Positions 36,155 through 45,483 of a stretch of 64,000 nt of DNA are shown piece after piece. Both the position numbers and the translations under genes were made by a program. Numbering within the stretch: the first letter of the stretch is position 1; each line of letters begins with the position of its first letter. This DNA is from Acetobacter oryzoeni. Its GTDB lineage: Bacteria; Pseudomonadota; Alphaproteobacteria; Acetobacterales; Acetobacteraceae. Location of the stretch: contig NZ_CP042808.1 of the NCBI RefSeq assembly GCF_004014775.2, forward strand, positions 2,425,001-2,489,000, read 5' to 3'. Under the pieces are notes generated by a model. The model ran no database searches and had not been told where the DNA came from. It saw nothing but the letters and a program-made list of their open reading frames with translations.

Positions 36155-37459
36155 ATGAGTTCGGACCTTTTTAGGCGTGAGGTTCTGGAAGCACGGCGCC
36201 AATCATGGCTTGGGCAGGTTCAGGCCTCTCAACCGCTTTCTATCCGGATTGCGGCATGGTTCACGCTCGCCCTTGTGTTACTGGCCATTCTCTACACTAT
36301 CTGGGGTGTTTATACCCGGCGTGTGCACGCTACTGGCTTAATGGTTCCCCCTTCGGGTCTTATTACCGTTAACGCCAATACAACTGGCACCATTGCCCTG
36401 CAAAACGCCACGGAAGGCCAACACGTTAAAAAAGGTGATGTACTGTTCACCATAGATCTGGAAGCCACATCCTCATCAGGCCCCACGCAGGAGCATATTC
36501 TCTCCCAGTTACGCCACCAGCGCGATCTGTTGCAGCAGCAAAAAGATATTCGCGCCCAAGATGCGCCCGTGGAAAAACAATCCATGGTGACCCAGATCCG
36601 TTACCTCAACCAGCAACACCAACATATCGGGCACCAGCTTGATAACGATGCCCATGTGCTGCCCGTGGTGGAAGCTGCCGTACGCCGCATGCAAACGGCA
36701 CAATCCGCACATCTGGTAACAGAAACACAGTTCCAGAGCCAGCTTTACACCTATGCCCAACTACTCAGCAGTCATGCACAGTTTTTGCAAAGCTATACAG
36801 ATACAGAAGGAAAGATTGCGGACCTTACCACAAAGCTCATCCGTTACGATGGCCAACTGGCGCATGATCTGAATGATCTGGACAAGCAGATAGCCCAGAT
36901 TGACCAACAGATTGCAGAAAGTGAAGGCCACCGCAGCAGTATTATCCTTGCTCCGGATGATGGTACCCTCACCGCCATTCGCGTTGACCCCGGCCAGCAG
37001 GTTTCCTCTGGTACACCTTTGCTCACGTTATTGCCCACAGGCCATGCTTTGGAAGCTGAATTGTATGTCAGCTCTGCCTCTATAGGGTTTTTGCATGAGG
37101 GCGAACCCGTGCTGCTGCGCTATGCAGCCTTCCCCTACCAACGTTTTGGTTTGTATCGCGGTCATGTCAGCGAGATCACCCGCGCGCCCGTCACTGCAAC
37201 AGATGGCACAGGCCAGAAAGCTGCCCCTTCAGACAAAGACAAAACGCAATCCCAAAATCCGGGGCAAGATATTTACCGCATTCGTGTGCGCCCCGATCAG
37301 CAGTTTGTTGAAGCCTATGGCCAACACAAGCCCCTTGAAGCTGGCATGGAAGTGGAAGCCGATATCGCTATTGATACCCGTAGATTGTACCAATGGATTT
37401 TCGACCCTGTTATTAGCATGCGCGATGATTTTTACGCCGTGAGCGGAGGATTGAGGTAA
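36155..37459 (+). CDS. HlyD-family periplasmic adaptor (membrane fusion protein)
   Basis: 434 aa. One N-terminal membrane helix (IAAWFTLALVLLAILYTIW, about 30-50) is followed by a split lipoyl domain (TGTIALQNATEGQHVKKGDVLFTID), a long coiled-coil hairpin (about 110-270) and a beta-barrel part with VDPGQQVSSGTPLLTLLP. It links the ABC exporter to the outer membrane. Its stop overlaps the exporter start by one base (TAATG), so the two are cotranslated. No outer membrane TolC gene is nearby; a chromosomal one would be used. Confidence 0.92.
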   Translation: MSSDLFRREVLEARRQSWLGQVQASQPLSIRIAAWFTLALVLLAILYTIWGVYTRRVHATGLMVPPSGLITVNANTTGTIALQNATEGQHVKKGDVLFTIDLEATSSSGPTQEHILSQLRHQRDLLQQQKDIRAQDAPVEKQSMVTQIRYLNQQHQHIGHQLDNDAHVLPVVEAAVRRMQTAQSAHLVTETQFQSQLYTYAQLLSSHAQFLQSYTDTEGKIADLTTKLIRYDGQLAHDLNDLDKQIAQIDQQIAESEGHRSSIILAPDDGTLTAIRVDPGQQVSSGTPLLTLLPTGHALEAELYVSSASIGFLHEGEPVLLRYAAFPYQRFGLYRGHVSEITRAPVTATDGTGQKAAPSDKDKTQSQNPGQDIYRIRVRPDQQFVEAYGQHKPLEAGMEVEADIAIDTRRLYQWIFDPVISMRDDFYAVSGGLR

Positions 37460-39615
37460 TGGGCGTAACCCTCAAATCCCTTGAATTCGGGTGGCGTTCG
37501 CGCACGCCTGTTATTTTACAGGTAGAAGCCGCAGAATGTGGTTTGGCATGTCTGGCCATGATTATGGGCCATTATGGCAATCAGATTGATCTGGCCACAT
37601 TGCGCAGGCGTTATTCCATATCCGTTAAAGGCGTTACTCTGCGCGATCTTATCGCCACGGCTGATACGGTGGGCCTTTCCACCCGTGCCGTGCGGCTAGA
37701 GCTGGAAGATCTACCCAACCTGCGCATGCCTTGCATTTTGCACTGGAGCATGAACCACTTTGTGGTGCTTACGCAGGTTAAGGGCAACAAAGTTACCATT
37801 CATGACCCAGCAGTAGGCCGCCGCACACTCAGCATGGGAGAAGTCTCGCGCGAGTTCACGGGTATTGCCCTGGAAGCCTCCCCAAACGATAGCTTCCGCC
37901 GCGAGGATGACCGAGAAACCCTGCGCCTGCGCGATCTGTTTCGCCATGTAGCAGGGCTACGCCCGGCCCTTATGGTGCTGGGTGCGCTTTCTCTTGGGCT
38001 GGAAGTGATTGCGCTGATCATGCCCATGGTCTCGCAGGTCGTGATTGATGAAGTGGTGGTAACGGCCGATCATGAACTGCTTATTACCATTGCCTGTGGC
38101 ATGGCCCTGCTTTTGCTCTTGCAGATGCTTATTGGCTGTGTGCGCCAATGGGCCGTGCTGCTGCTGAGCACACGGGTTGGCCTGCAATGGAACACCAGCC
38201 TGTTCGACCATCTCTCTCGCTTGCCGCTGGATTACTTTTCCAAACGCCATGTGGGCGACGTGCTTTCGCGCTTTAACTCACTGGGTACCATCCAAAAAAC
38301 CATCACCACCGATATGGTCCAAACGGTTATGGATGGGCTAATGGCCGTGGGCATGGCCATCATGCTGTTCATTTATGGTGGCTGGCTGGGCATGGTGGCT
38401 ATGGTGGCCACGGGGCTGGATGTGCTGTTACGGCTAATTACCTACCGCATCTACCGTGAGGCATCTGAAGAACAGATTGTTATTGATGCCCGCCAGCAAA
38501 GCCATTTTATAGAAACCCTGCGCGGCATGGCCAGCGTAAAGCTTTTGGGCCTGCGCGAGCGCCGCCGTACCACATGGCTGAATTTGCTAGTGGACAGCAT
38601 TAACATCCGCCTACGCCTGCAACGGTATGATCTGATTTATGGCCGCATGGGCGATCTGATTTTTGGCGCTGACCGCCTGATTATGATGGTTCTGGGCGCG
38701 GGTGCTGTCATGAGCGGCCACATGACAGTGGGTATGCTGGTGGCTTTCCTGTCTTACAAAGATCAGTTCGCCACACGCATTGGCAATCTGATTAGCAGCG
38801 GCTTTCAGATACGTATGCTGAATGTGCAGACAGACCGTTTGTCCGACATTGTGATGACAGACCCGGAAGCCACAAGTACCACGGCTGCAGTGCCCCCACC
38901 CCGATTGGGTGAACAACGGGCCAATGGCACGCTTAGTTGCTCTGGCCTGTCTGCACGCTATGGCTCGCAGGATCCGTGGATCTTCCGCAACATCTCACTG
39001 GAAGTGCCTGCAGGCAGCAGTGTAGCCATTGTCGGCCCTTCGGGCTGTGGCAAAACCACATTCCTTAAGGCCCTGATGGGGCTGATGGAAACGCAGGAAG
39101 GCAGCATCCGGCTGGATGGTGCGGACTTGGAGAGCCTGACGCTTGAAGGATATCGCAACCGCATTGCCGGGGTATTGCAAGATGATGGCCTGTTCTCTGG
39201 CTCCATTGCAGACAATATCAGCGGCTTTTCCGAACAGGTGGATGAAGCATGGCTGGTGGAATGCGCCACCCGCGCCGCCATTATTGATGATATCAAACGC
39301 ATGCCAATGGGGTTTGAAACCTTGGTAGGTGATATGGGCAGTGGGCTTTCTGGCGGGCAGAAGCAGCGCGTCATTCTGGCACGCGCGCTCTACCGCAAAC
39401 CTGAAATCCTGTTTCTGGATGAAGCCACCAGCCATCTGGATGAACTGACCGAACACAAGGTGGCCGAGGCCCTACGCGATATGAACGTAACCCGCATTAT
39501 GGTTGCACATCGCCCGGCAACCATCGCACATGCGGATACCATCTATATCTTCCAGCCCGGTGGGGTTCTGACGCAATATCAACCACCCAATAAGCAAAAC
39601 AGAGCTGCGTCTTAA
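37459..39615 (+). CDS. C39-peptidase ABC exporter
   Basis: 718 aa with three parts. The N-terminal C39 peptidase has Gln21, Cys27 (QVEAAECGLACLAMI), His100 (MNHFVVL) and Asp116 (IHDPAVG) intact. A six-helix membrane domain spans about 165-430. The ATPase domain has Walker A GPSGCGKTT, signature LSGGQKQR and Walker B ILFLDEATSHLD. Such exporters cut double-glycine leaders and pump the peptide out with an HlyD partner; the leader peptide at 35800 is the obvious substrate. Intact family length. Transcription probably comes from the peptide promoter through a leaky hairpin. Confidence 0.94.
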   Translation: MGVTLKSLEFGWRSRTPVILQVEAAECGLACLAMIMGHYGNQIDLATLRRRYSISVKGVTLRDLIATADTVGLSTRAVRLELEDLPNLRMPCILHWSMNHFVVLTQVKGNKVTIHDPAVGRRTLSMGEVSREFTGIALEASPNDSFRREDDRETLRLRDLFRHVAGLRPALMVLGALSLGLEVIALIMPMVSQVVIDEVVVTADHELLITIACGMALLLLLQMLIGCVRQWAVLLLSTRVGLQWNTSLFDHLSRLPLDYFSKRHVGDVLSRFNSLGTIQKTITTDMVQTVMDGLMAVGMAIMLFIYGGWLGMVAMVATGLDVLLRLITYRIYREASEEQIVIDARQQSHFIETLRGMASVKLLGLRERRRTTWLNLLVDSINIRLRLQRYDLIYGRMGDLIFGADRLIMMVLGAGAVMSGHMTVGMLVAFLSYKDQFATRIGNLISSGFQIRMLNVQTDRLSDIVMTDPEATSTTAAVPPPRLGEQRANGTLSCSGLSARYGSQDPWIFRNISLEVPAGSSVAIVGPSGCGKTTFLKALMGLMETQEGSIRLDGADLESLTLEGYRNRIAGVLQDDGLFSGSIADNISGFSEQVDEAWLVECATRAAIIDDIKRMPMGFETLVGDMGSGLSGGQKQRVILARALYRKPEILFLDEATSHLDELTEHKVAEALRDMNVTRIMVAHRPATIAHADTIYIFQPGGVLTQYQPPNKQNRAAS

Positions 39616-39624
39616 CCTGTTAGT

Positions 39625-39816
39625 TTAGGGAATACGCACAACCAGCCGCCCCCGCACATGGCCTGCCAGCAGCATATCTGCGGCCTGCGGGGCTTCCGCC
39701 AGATCAATCTCACGCACCATGTCATCAAGCTGCCGCGGGTTTATCAGTTCGGCAAGGCGCGCCCATGCCTCCTGCCGCTCTCGCCGCGGGCATTGCACGC
39801 TATCAATGCCTACCAA
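39625..39816 (-). pseudogene. 3' fragment of a YhdH/AcuI-type quinone oxidoreductase gene
   Basis: The minus strand encodes the last 63 residues, GIDSVQCPRRERQEAWARLAEL onward to GHVRGRLVVRIP, the C-terminus typical of YhdH-like (acrylyl-CoA reductase type) medium-chain dehydrogenases. Everything upstream is missing: IS21 copy 2 starts at 39820. The missing part is not found at the other side of IS21 copy 2, so the insertion was followed by a deletion or rearrangement. Confidence 0.75.
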
Positions 39817-39842
39817 TGTTGTTGATTTTCACTGAGAACTGA

Positions 39843-41223
39843 TGGGGTGGATGCCCGCTCCCGACGGCATCGCGATGTGCCAAGGTGATGTTGTTCTGCA
39901 ACGTCACGGGAAGGAGAAGGCATCCATGGACGAAGTTACCATTGTTGGACTTGATCTCGCAAAGCGGGTTTTTCAGCTTCACGGCGCCCGGGCAGACGGA
40001 AGCGTCGCGTTCAGGAGGAAATTATCGCGCGCGCAGGTGACGACGTTTCTCTCGAAGCTGCCTCGTTGCATCGTTGCGATGGAGGCCTGCGCGACCGCTC
40101 ATTTCTGGGCGCGGACGATCGCCGCCCTGGGACATGATGTGCGCCTGGTGCCGCCGGCGTATGTGAAGCCTTTCGTCAAGCGCCAGAAGAACGATGCGGC
40201 CGACGCCGAGGCGATCGCAGAAGCGGCGAGCCGTCCGACGATGCGCTTCGTGGAGCCCAAGACGGAACGACAGCAGGCTCGGGCCATGGTTTTCAGGACG
40301 CGTGACATGTTCGTGCGCCAGCGCACGCAGATGATTAACGCGCTCCGGGCTCACCTGGCGGAGCATGGCGTGATCGCCGCCAAGGGAATCACGAACGTGC
40401 AGAAATTGGGGCGGATCATCGAGACGGCGGAAACCGGGATTGAGCCTCTGGTCGTGGAGACGGCCCGCATCTATCTCGATCAGATTGAACAGATTTCGGG
40501 GCGAATCTCGGCATTGGAGAAAACGCTCAGGAAGGAGGCTGGGCAATCCGACAGGACGGAGCGAATGATGAGCATGCCGGGGATTGGCCCGGTGACGGCC
40601 ATGGCGGTCGAGGCGTTCGCGCCGACCTTGTCGACATTCCGGCGAGGCCGGGATTTCGCGGCATGGCTGGGTCTGGTGCCGAAGCAGCACTCGTCCGGCG
40701 GCAAACAGCTCATGGGACACACGTCGAAGATGGGCCAGCGCGACATCCGGCGGCTGCTCATCATCGGCGCCATGTCCGTTATTCGCTGGTTCAGCCAAAA
40801 CACGCCCGACGCCGATACCTGGCTCGGGCGGCTGCTGCGCCGCAAGCCCCGTCAATTGGCTGCCATTGCCCTGGCCAATAAAATGGCCCGGTCGCTCTGG
40901 GCCATGGAGACGAAGAACGAGTTTTTCAGGGATCCGCGCGCGGTTGCCGCCTGACAATCAGTCGGCAGTAGCTACGCGCGGTATGTCGGCGTGTGAGGAG
41001 GTCGTCGAACAGTAAGGACAAACGATCGGAAAGAACGGGTCTGGAAAAGCATTCGGGTCAATGAACCTCGAGTTCGCAGAATTGATTTGCACCAGATCCG
41101 CGTAGCCCATACCGGCCAGTGGTCATGTTCAGACCGCATCCAAAGGCCTGATACATGACCGCATCCGATCACACGCCTCTATTGTTCAGCGCATCGGCTT
41201 GCACGAACGCGGGCATCCATACA
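39843..41223 (+). mobile_element. IS110-family element, copy 2, inside an IS21 end
   Basis: 1381 bp inserted in the left terminal repeat of IS21 copy 2. The left junction reads GAACTGA then TGGGGTGG; the right junction reads CCATACA then TGACCCGGGT, so only TGA or less is repeated, as expected for IS110 cores. A 269-bp non-coding right part follows the transposase, where IS1111-type bridge RNAs are encoded. Confidence 0.85.
39926..40954 (+). CDS. IS110-family transposase
   Basis: About 342 aa, intact. DEDD-type residues appear in VGLDLAKRVF, AMEACATAHFW and KNDAADAEAI, and the C-terminal Ser in HSSGGKQLMG follows MSMPGIGPVTAMAVEAF. The start at 39926 is preceded by GGAG. It is related to but distinct from the transposase at 24781, yet both elements chose the same IS21 end as target. 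Confidence 0.95.
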   Translation: MDEVTIVGLDLAKRVFQLHGARADGSVAFRRKLSRAQVTTFLSKLPRCIVAMEACATAHFWARTIAALGHDVRLVPPAYVKPFVKRQKNDAADAEAIAEAASRPTMRFVEPKTERQQARAMVFRTRDMFVRQRTQMINALRAHLAEHGVIAAKGITNVQKLGRIIETAETGIEPLVVETARIYLDQIEQISGRISALEKTLRKEAGQSDRTERMMSMPGIGPVTAMAVEAFAPTLSTFRRGRDFAAWLGLVPKQHSSGGKQLMGHTSKMGQRDIRRLLIIGAMSVIRWFSQNTPDADTWLGRLLRRKPRQLAAIALANKMARSLWAMETKNEFFRDPRAVAA

Positions 41224-41315
41224 TGACCCGGGTAGGGCGGAAATTTTCATCGAGATTTGACCCATGCCTTCACACTCCCCGGCATCATCTGCTGGGGGTT
41301 TTTGGAGTGATTGAC

Positions 41316-42839
41316 ATGGAGCTTCTGAGTGTGATCCGCCGGTGGCATCGCCGGGATCATCTTCCGATCCGCGAGATCGAACGCCGGACAGGACTGTCAC
41401 GCAATACGATCCGGAAATATCTCCGGGCAGAGAGCATTGAACCGCGGTTCCAGGTTCCCGAACGTCCCAGCCGACTGGACCCGTTTGCTGACAAATTGAG
41501 AGGATGGCTGGTTCTGGAAGCCGCCCGATCCCGCAAGAACCGGCGCACGGCGCGACGGTTGTATGAAGACCTTGTGACGCTGGGTTATGATGGATCCTAT
41601 GGACGGGTGGCTGCTTTCATCCGGCAGTGGAAACACGAACAGCACCAGGCACGCCAGACAACGGGCCGGGGTGTTTTCGTGCCCCTGTGCTTCCAGCCCG
41701 GGGAAGCCTTCCAGTTTGACTGGGGCGAGGACTGGGCGGTGATTGCCGGGCATCGCGTCAAGCTGCAGGTTGCCCACACCAAACTGTCCTTCAGCCGGGC
41801 CTTCATACTCAGGGCCTATCCCCTACAGACCCACGAGATGCTTTTTGATGCGCTTACCGAGGCCTTCCGCGTGCTCGGTGGCGTGCCGCGGCGGGGTATT
41901 TTTGATAACATGAAGACGGCCGTGGACCGGATTGGCTCTGGCAAGGCACGTCAGGTCAACCTGCGCTTCATGGCCCTGGCCAGCCATTATCTGTTCGAGA
42001 CAACCTTCTGCAATCCGGCAGCGGGATGGGAGAAAGGGCAGATCGAGAAGACCGTGCAGGATGCCCGACGTCATATCTGGCAGGATCTGCCTGCCTTTCC
42101 TGATCTGGGGGCGCTGAATGCGTGGCTGGAAGCCCGCTGCCTGGACTGCTGGGAACGGCTGCAGCATATCGAACTGGCCCGGAGCATCGCCGAGGTCCAT
42201 GCCAGCGAGCGTCCTCACCTCATGGTGCCGGGGCGTCCCTTTGACGGGTTTGTCGAACAGACCAAACGCGTCTCACCAACCTGCCTGATCCAGTTCGAAG
42301 GCAATCGCTACAGCGTGCCGGCCTCCTTTGCCAATCGTCCGGTCAGCCTGCGGGTTTATCCTGACAAGCTGCGCATTATCGCCGAAGGGCAGGTTCTGTG
42401 CGTGCATGACCGGATCATCACGCGTTCGCATGGTGTGCCAGGCCGCACGGTGTATGACTGGCGGCATTATCTGGCGGTCATCCAGCGCAAACCGGGCGCC
42501 CTGCGCAATGGCGCGCCGTTTACCGAATTGCCAGCTGCCTTCCGGACCCTGCAGGATCAACTGCTCAGGCGGCCTGGAGGCGACCGGGAAATGGCTGAAA
42601 TCCTGGCCCTTGTGCTGCAGCATGATGAGCAGGCTGTCCTCTGCGCGGTTGAACTGGCTCTTGAAGATGGTGTGGCGACCAAGACCCATGTTCTCAATAC
42701 GCTTCATCGCCTGATCGATGCCAAGAGAACCGTGGTTCCCCGGCTCGATGCCCCACAGGCCCTGGTGCTCGAACATGAACCGTGCGCCGATACAGGGCGG
42801 TATGACATCCTGCGAAGGGACAGCCGCCATGCGTCATGA
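41316..42839 (+). CDS. istA: IS21 transposase IstA, second copy
   Basis: Identical in protein to the copy at 26072 (about 507 aa; helix-turn-helix, DDE core with FQFDWGEDW and [11 protein letters not shown]). Because an IS110 element sits in the left end of this IS21, the reading frame stays open further upstream (to 41199), but ATG 41316 with GGAG is the natural start. The interrupted ends may make this copy immobile on its own, though its proteins could act on copy 1. Confidence 0.95.
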   Translation: MELLSVIRRWHRRDHLPIREIERRTGLSRNTIRKYLRAESIEPRFQVPERPSRLDPFADKLRGWLVLEAARSRKNRRTARRLYEDLVTLGYDGSYGRVAAFIRQWKHEQHQARQTTGRGVFVPLCFQPGEAFQFDWGEDWAVIAGHRVKLQVAHTKLSFSRAFILRAYPLQTHEMLFDALTEAFRVLGGVPRRGIFDNMKTAVDRIGSGKARQVNLRFMALASHYLFETTFCNPAAGWEKGQIEKTVQDARRHIWQDLPAFPDLGALNAWLEARCLDCWERLQHIELARSIAEVHASERPHLMVPGRPFDGFVEQTKRVSPTCLIQFEGNRYSVPASFANRPVSLRVYPDKLRIIAEGQVLCVHDRIITRSHGVPGRTVYDWRHYLAVIQRKPGALRNGAPFTELPAAFRTLQDQLLRRPGGDREMAEILALVLQHDEQAVLCAVELALEDGVATKTHVLNTLHRLIDAKRTVVPRLDAPQALVLEHEPCADTGRYDILRRDSRHAS

Positions 42840-43608
42840 TCCTGCCGCTGCTTCACTTGTCGTCATGCTCCGTGGATTGCGGATGTATGGCATGTCCCAG
42901 GCCACGGCTGACCTCATCGAGCAGGGCGCACCTGCCTTCGAGGCGGCCATCCCTATCCTCTCACAACTCCTGAAGGCGGAACTGGCCGAACGCGAAGTGC
43001 GCTCCATCGCCTACCAGACAAAGACCGCCCGGTTCCCTGCCTACAAGGACCTGTCCGGGTTCTCCTTTGCCAATACGCAGGTCAACGAGCCCATGGTCCG
43101 CCAGCTCCATAGCGGGGACTTCATCGAGCGTGCTGAAAATGTCGTGCTGATCGGTGGTCCGGGAACCGGAAAAACCCACCTGGCGACCGCGCTGGCCATC
43201 CAGGCGATCACCCATCACCGCAAGAAGGCGCGCTTCTGGTCAACGGTCGACCTGGTCAATGCGCTCGAACAGGAAAAGACCGCCAACCGGGCCGGGCAGA
43301 TTGCCGACAGGCTGCTCCGCCTGGATCTCGTGATCCTTGATGAACTCGGTTATCTCCCCTTCAGTGCATCTGGGGGCGCCCTGCTGTTCCATCTGCTCAG
43401 CCGCCTCTACGAGCGCACCACTGTCATCATCACAACCAATCTGAGCTTCAGTGAATGGGGAGACGTCTTTGGTGACCCGAAGATGACAACGGCGCTCCTC
43501 GATCGGCTGACCCATCACTGTCATATCCTCGAGACAGGAAATGACAGCTACAGGTTCCGCGCCAGCACCGCCGCGTCAAAAAACAGAAAGGACAGATCCT
43601 CTTCTTGA
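42829..43608 (+). CDS. istB: IS21 helper ATPase IstB, second copy
   Basis: About 259 aa, identical to the copy at 27585: Walker [12 protein letters not shown], Walker [13 protein letters not shown]. It overlaps istA by 11 bp. Two perfect copies of istAB in direct orientation provide a 2.45-kb substrate for homologous recombination that could delete or amplify the 15.2 kb between them. Confidence 0.95.
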   Translation: MRHDPAAASLVVMLRGLRMYGMSQATADLIEQGAPAFEAAIPILSQLLKAELAEREVRSIAYQTKTARFPAYKDLSGFSFANTQVNEPMVRQLHSGDFIERAENVVLIGGPGTGKTHLATALAIQAITHHRKKARFWSTVDLVNALEQEKTANRAGQIADRLLRLDLVILDELGYLPFSASGGALLFHLLSRLYERTTVIITTNLSFSEWGDVFGDPKMTTALLDRLTHHCHILETGNDSYRFRASTAASKNRKDRSSS

Positions 43609-43680
43609 CCGCCCGCCCGACTATGCCTGAAATAGCATCTGGCTGGGTCAATTCCTGATGAAAAACCCGGGTCAGTTCTC

Positions 43681-45423
43681 GGTTCTTCCGCACTTTTCGT
43701 GATGATGTTTTTGATTATGCGGGTTGGAGGACACGAGCCCTGAGGAGTTCGAAGCCTGCTCTTCCGAACATGGTTCGCTTGATCATTTTCAGTCGGCTGA
43801 TCTGTCCTTCAACCGGGCTGGTTGTCCATGGTGTGACGAGAGAAGCTTCAATGGCAGCAGCATCCCGTTCAAGCGCAGGAATCAAACGCGATAGCAGCGT
43901 CGTTTTCCCTTCTTCCAGCAGGGCCTTTAGATCGCCTTCCTTTCTGGTGTCCTCCTTTTTACAGAGGAGGTTCTGCATTTTCCTGAGCCAGCAGAGCGTG
44001 ACAGCGAGTTGCGGTTCGGCTTCCAGAAGGGCAGGAACAGGTAGCCCGTCCTGTCGTCCAGCAGACAATGGATCATCTGCAAGAAGAAGGCGTGCAAGTT
44101 TGCGCCCCAGAGGGGGCGAGACATACGCGGAAGAAATGGGTTTCGTGGAAATACCCTGTCGCGTCGTCACCCATTTCCGGACAGTGCCATATTTTCCTGT
44201 AAACCCCTGCTCCAGGAGTTCCCGCCATAGCTGGCGAATATTCCGACATCCTTCGACCCATCTCTTTTCCAGATGGGATATGTAAGGCCCGAGTATGCTG
44301 CGTGTCGGAACCGTCCTTTTCCATGTTGGCGCATGGCCCCGCTGAAACCAGCGCCGCACGGTTTTTCTCTCTACCCCGATCGTTGTGGCGATAGCCTGAA
44401 TACTGTGCCCTTCTGCTTTCAGGGCAAGAGCTTCATTGAAAAGAGTTTCACGTCGCTCCCCAGAGACTGACCTGATGAGCGTCTGCGTTTCTTCCGGTTG
44501 TGTCCTGACTGTTCCAGACGTTTCGCTCAATGTCGTTGATGCGCTGAGTTGTCGCGTCAGGGTTCTGACTGTTGTCGTGAAACGGCCCAGTATGCTGACA
44601 AAAGCCTCTGACAGGTTCTTCAGCAGATGCCAGCGGTCCGTCACCTGAAGAGCTGATGGCGCGCCTCTGTGGCATCCATCTGCATAAGCACCGGCACGGT
44701 CTCTGGCAATGATTTCAACACCGGGGTGGGCCTGCAGCCATTGGGCCAGGGTCGCAGCCTCCCGATCTGGCAGGAGGTCAATGACATCATTTTTCTCAAG
44801 ATCTACCACAATCGTTCCATAGTGATGTCCCCGTCGCCATGCCCAGTCATCCACCCCTACCACGCGTGTAGGGGGCATGTCTTTCTTGGTGTTCCGTGCC
44901 CGGGAAAGGAGGCGGCGAATGAGAGTGTCCGGGCTGATGGGGCAACACAGGCGCACGGTCATTCGTGCACCAGCGGAACCGCCCAGGGTATGGGCGATAT
45001 AATAATGAAGATCGGTAAGACGCGTGGTCTGTCTGCCATGACGTACGGTTATCCCGTCAAGGGGCATCACAAAGGTCCGACGTGGACAGACCGCAGCCTG
45101 ACAGAAAAAGCGTGGTACAGAAACGATCAGCGTGGCCGGACGGCCCTGCCATGGAAGATCCGCAAGTTTTCTCTGATAGAAGCTGTGAACGCGTTGTGTC
45201 GGGCACTGACAGTCCGGACACAGTACACTCCGCTTGCGCAGACCGACTTCGATCTCCACTCTGTTGCCCAGTGCAACAACACGACGAACGACGAGGGAAC
45301 GGGGAAGATCAAGGATCCGAAGGCGTGACACTGGGGAATATCCATGAAAGTGGGCGACTTTCAGGGTTTTCCAGTTCCAGAACCACAGTACAAGATACCC
45401 ATCACGAAAAGTGCGGAAGAGCC
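43681..45423 (-). mobile_element. ISL3-family element, copy 2, with 8-bp target duplication
   Basis: 1743 bp, bounded by GGTTCTTCCGCAC and GGAAGAGCC. CAGTTCTC is duplicated on both sides (43673-43680 and 45424-45431), so this is an undisturbed insertion in the right terminal repeat of IS21 copy 2. Orientation is opposite to that of ISL3 copy 1 relative to the host IS21. Confidence 0.95.
43715..45331 (-). CDS. ISL3-family transposase, second copy
   Basis: 538 aa from GTG 45331, identical to the product of 28529-30145: zinc-binding cysteines near the N-terminus (VLCPDCQCPTQ), DDE core (VVGVDDWAWRRGHHYG, VEIIARDRAGAY) and the C-terminal PVEGQISRLKMIKRTM. The frame is open upstream to 45433, past the element edge, but the extension is not conserved in copy 1 beyond the element end. 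Since both ends and the gene are intact, this copy should be able to move. Confidence 0.93.
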   Translation of the reverse strand: MSRLRILDLPRSLVVRRVVALGNRVEIEVGLRKRSVLCPDCQCPTQRVHSFYQRKLADLPWQGRPATLIVSVPRFFCQAAVCPRRTFVMPLDGITVRHGRQTTRLTDLHYYIAHTLGGSAGARMTVRLCCPISPDTLIRRLLSRARNTKKDMPPTRVVGVDDWAWRRGHHYGTIVVDLEKNDVIDLLPDREAATLAQWLQAHPGVEIIARDRAGAYADGCHRGAPSALQVTDRWHLLKNLSEAFVSILGRFTTTVRTLTRQLSASTTLSETSGTVRTQPEETQTLIRSVSGERRETLFNEALALKAEGHSIQAIATTIGVERKTVRRWFQRGHAPTWKRTVPTRSILGPYISHLEKRWVEGCRNIRQLWRELLEQGFTGKYGTVRKWVTTRQGISTKPISSAYVSPPLGRKLARLLLADDPLSAGRQDGLPVPALLEAEPQLAVTLCWLRKMQNLLCKKEDTRKEGDLKALLEEGKTTLLSRLIPALERDAAAIEASLVTPWTTSPVEGQISRLKMIKRTMFGRAGFELLRARVLQPA

Positions 45424-45483
45424 CAGTTCTCAACGAAAATCAACACCTTAGATATAGTTTTAGAAAATTTACCCAATATTTAT

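Larger units (their letters stand above)
39820..45445 (+). mobile_element. IS21 copy 2, interrupted by IS110 and ISL3
   Basis: Left terminal repeat at 39820-39842, then an IS110 insertion (39843-41223), the IS21 body (41224-43680), an ISL3 insertion (43681-45423) inside the right terminal repeat, and the outer right end AACGAAAATCAACA to 45445. Removing the two guests restores an IS21 of about 2.5 kb. No matching target duplication is seen at the outer flanks. Confidence 0.85.
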
